Positions 5,880-6,784 of a DNA stretch of 6,784 nucleotides are shown here, piece by piece; position 1 is the stretch's first letter, and every line of letters starts with the position of its first letter. The stretch lies in contig JAUXQA010000023.1 in NCBI GenBank assembly GCA_030683195.1, positions 1 through 6,784 on the forward strand, written 5' to 3'. Position numbers and translations under genes: made by a program. The DNA comes from Rhodoferax sp. (lineage in GTDB: Bacteria > Pseudomonadota > Gammaproteobacteria > Burkholderiales > Burkholderiaceae_C). A model generated the notes under the pieces. The model saw only the letters and a list, made by a program, of their open reading frames with translations. It made no database searches and had not been told where the DNA came from.

Positions 5880-5929
5880 TTAAGTATTTTTTATAGCACT
5901 TAACGCAATCAATACGACGGCTAGCGGCC
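5880..5929 (+). repeat. Dispersed intergenic repeat, copy C
   Basis: Third copy. TTAAGTA opens it, TATAGC follows, and the core ACGACGGCTAGC (5914-5925) is identical to copy A, followed by GGCC. The opening lies 34 bases before the core, against 35 in A and B. Unlike A and B it is not next to a HipA 3' end; it lies about 120 bases upstream of the intact gene, which shows that the element is independent of that gene. Confidence 0.6.
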
Positions 5930-5932
5930 AAT

Positions 5933-5952
5933 TTGATCACTATTTTGATCAA
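5933..5952. repeat. Inverted repeat TTGATC-N8-GATCAA
   Basis: A perfect 6-base inverted repeat with an eight-base spacer lies just after repeat copy C. It superficially resembles a Crp/FNR-type dyad, but the spacer is too long for that class. It may be part of the tail of the dispersed element or a regulator site; no assignment is made. Confidence 0.3.
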
Positions 5953-6189
5953 TAAACTCGTCCCATACACTGAAACAAACCCTGGCCTCAGACCATCTGA
6001 TGCTGGCACAACAACCAACGCGGCTAAATGCGCTGTGAGTCGGCCAAACAAAAAAACCGTTCGGCGAGCCAGCGGGCTGATGTGGGTGTGGTGAAACCTT
6101 TGGTGACTTCGACACTCGAGGCAGGATGCCACGTGCAGGCTTCAAGTACCATGCTGACGGTTCAAATTCGCCCGATATGGGGCTCCAAC

Positions 6190-6194
6190 GGAGA
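6190..6194 (+). promoter_or_regulatory. Ribosome binding site of the VOC gene
   Basis: GGAGA lies six bases before the ATG at 6201. It decides the start: the in-frame ATG further upstream at 6126 has no such site and would add 25 residues that do not belong to the fold. Confidence 0.75.
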
Positions 6195-6200
6195 ATTCTG

Positions 6201-6581
6201 ATGTTTAGTCATGTGATGCTGGGTGTGAATGACCTTGAGGTCTCAAAGAAGTTTTATGACGCCATTCTGGGCACCCTGGGCCTGCCCGCTGGTGTGGCCA
6301 ACAAGAACCGGTATTTTTACCGCAGCCCCACGGGCACGTTCGCCATCACCACTCCCATCAACGGTGAGCCCGCCAACCACGGCAATGGCAGCACCATCGG
6401 GTTTACCGTGCAGTCCCCCGAACAAGGTGACGCGTTCCATGCCGCCGGCGTGGCCAACGGCGGTACGGCCTGCGAAGACGCTCCCGGATTTCGCGAGAGC
6501 GCAGCCGGCAGCCTTTACCTGGCTTACCTGCGCGACCCTGACGGCAACAAACTCTGCGCCCTGCACCGGCCTGCCAAATAA
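6201..6581 (+). CDS. VOC (glyoxalase/bleomycin-resistance fold) family protein
   Basis: A 126-residue protein made of one vicinal-oxygen-chelate unit with two beta-alpha-beta-beta-beta modules. It opens with FSHVMLGVNDLEVSKKFYD, where H4 is the usual first metal ligand, and closes with YLRDPDGNKLCALHR, the standard C-terminal motif. The position near C119, where glyoxalases carry the metal-binding glutamate, reads cysteine, as in many VOC proteins of unknown activity. A true glyoxalase I role is therefore not supported. Such proteins include dioxygenases, resistance proteins and lyases, and the substrate cannot be told. The gene ends 17 bases before the presumed start of the DTW-domain gene, so the two may be co-transcribed, but no functional link is known to me. 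Confidence 0.9.
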   Translation: MFSHVMLGVNDLEVSKKFYDAILGTLGLPAGVANKNRYFYRSPTGTFAITTPINGEPANHGNGSTIGFTVQSPEQGDAFHAAGVANGGTACEDAPGFRESAAGSLYLAYLRDPDGNKLCALHRPAK

Positions 6582-6598
6582 AGCCGGCTGACACCGCG

Positions 6599-6784
6599 GT
6601 GGGCCATGCCGTGGCGCGCCTGCGCGCGGCTCGCCTGGCTCGCGCCGTCAAACCTTTTCGGGCGCGCGGCGGCCCCGCCGAGCGCTGCCCGGGCTGTCGG
6701 GTAATGCACAGCTATTGCTTGTGCAGCTTGCGTCCGAACGTGCCCACACAGGCGGGCATGTGCCTGCTGATGGCCGACATCGAA
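6599..6784 (+). CDS. DTW-domain tRNA-uridine aminocarboxypropyltransferase, N-terminal part (runs off the window)
   Basis: The first 62 codons of a DTW-domain protein are present, related to E. coli TapT (YfiP). That enzyme transfers the 3-amino-3-carboxypropyl group from S-adenosylmethionine to a uridine of tRNA (acp3U). The evidence is the cysteine cluster CPGCRVMHSYCLC (C30, C33, C40, C42 from the chosen start), a probable zinc site, followed by RPNVPTQAGMCLLMADIE. The helix before it, AVARLRAARLARAVKPFRARGG, is typical of Burkholderiales homologues. The DTW motif itself lies beyond the edge. No in-frame ATG exists upstream of the cluster. I place the start at the GTG at 6599, with GTG 6611 as the alternative; neither has a clear Shine-Dalgarno sequence. 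The frame stays open further upstream into the VOC gene. Confidence 0.85.
   Translation, partial: MGHAVARLRAARLARAVKPFRARGGPAERCPGCRVMHSYCLCSLRPNVPTQAGMCLLMADIE

Larger units (their letters stand above)
5757..6200. other. Gene-free region between the HipA-like and VOC genes
   Basis: These 444 bases hold no gene I can support. The left 70 bases are strongly AT-rich and carry the presumed promoter and operator of the HipA-like gene. Repeat copy C follows at 5880-5929 and a short inverted repeat at 5933-5952. A minus-strand open frame at 5921-6145 has unremarkable composition, no ribosome site and no family I recognise. I could not place a convincing promoter for the VOC gene, although one should be here. 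Confidence 0.6.

Noticed and set aside
5933..5952. TTGATC-N8-GATCAA considered as an FNR or Crp site
   Set aside because: FNR sites have TTGAT and ATCAA four bases apart; here they are ten apart, so the geometry is wrong.
5757..6200. Search for a HipB-like antitoxin gene upstream of the HipA-like kinase
   Set aside because: No open frame on the minus strand upstream of the kinase encodes an HTH protein of suitable length. The kinase carries its own HTH, as YjjJ does.
1..6784. tRNA, rRNA or CRISPR array
   Set aside because: No cloverleaf-like sequence, conserved rRNA segment or regularly spaced direct repeats were seen. The three-copy repeat is spaced by kilobases and is not a CRISPR array.

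Overview
The window looks like chromosomal DNA of a betaproteobacterium in the Burkholderiales, most likely the family Comamonadaceae (Rhodoferax, Polaromonas or Acidovorax-like). I infer this from the high-GC coding style, the type of methyl-accepting chemotaxis protein, the DTW-domain and VOC proteins, and a short intergenic repeat of a kind I recall from that family. The assignment is by recognition, not by database search.

Layout from left to right. Bases 1-1051 (minus) hold the N-terminal 350 codons of a methyl-accepting chemotaxis protein, cut by the window edge. Bases 1052-1316 hold its upstream region, with a hairpin, an inverted repeat and the first copy of a dispersed repeat. Bases 1317-1590 are a graveyard: the last 25 or so codons of a second HipA/YjjJ-type gene (minus), abutted head-on by a fragment of a RhuM-family gene (plus). 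Bases 1653-2983 (minus) hold three small genes in one direction: YciI-like, SRPBCC and MAPEG. A divergent LysR-type regulator (3126-4079, plus) faces them across a 142-base intergenic region and is the obvious candidate controller. Bases 4106-4393 hold a shrunken IS91-family transposase remnant and the second repeat copy. Bases 4446-5756 (minus) encode an intact solitary HipA-family kinase with its own N-terminal helix-turn-helix, of the YjjJ (HipH) type. Its AT-rich upstream region has an exact 14-base direct repeat that could be its operator. The third repeat copy lies at 5880-5929. A VOC (glyoxalase-fold) gene follows at 6201-6581, and the start of a DTW-domain tRNA-uridine aminocarboxypropyltransferase gene runs off the right edge.

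The most interesting part is the YjjJ-like kinase. It combines toxin-type kinase and DNA-binding domain in one chain, has no antitoxin gene beside it, has a candidate two-site operator, and has a decayed relative 3 kb away that shares its 3' end and the flanking repeat. The rest is housekeeping or accessory genes of known families. I see no convincing new multi-gene system, tRNA, rRNA or CRISPR array.
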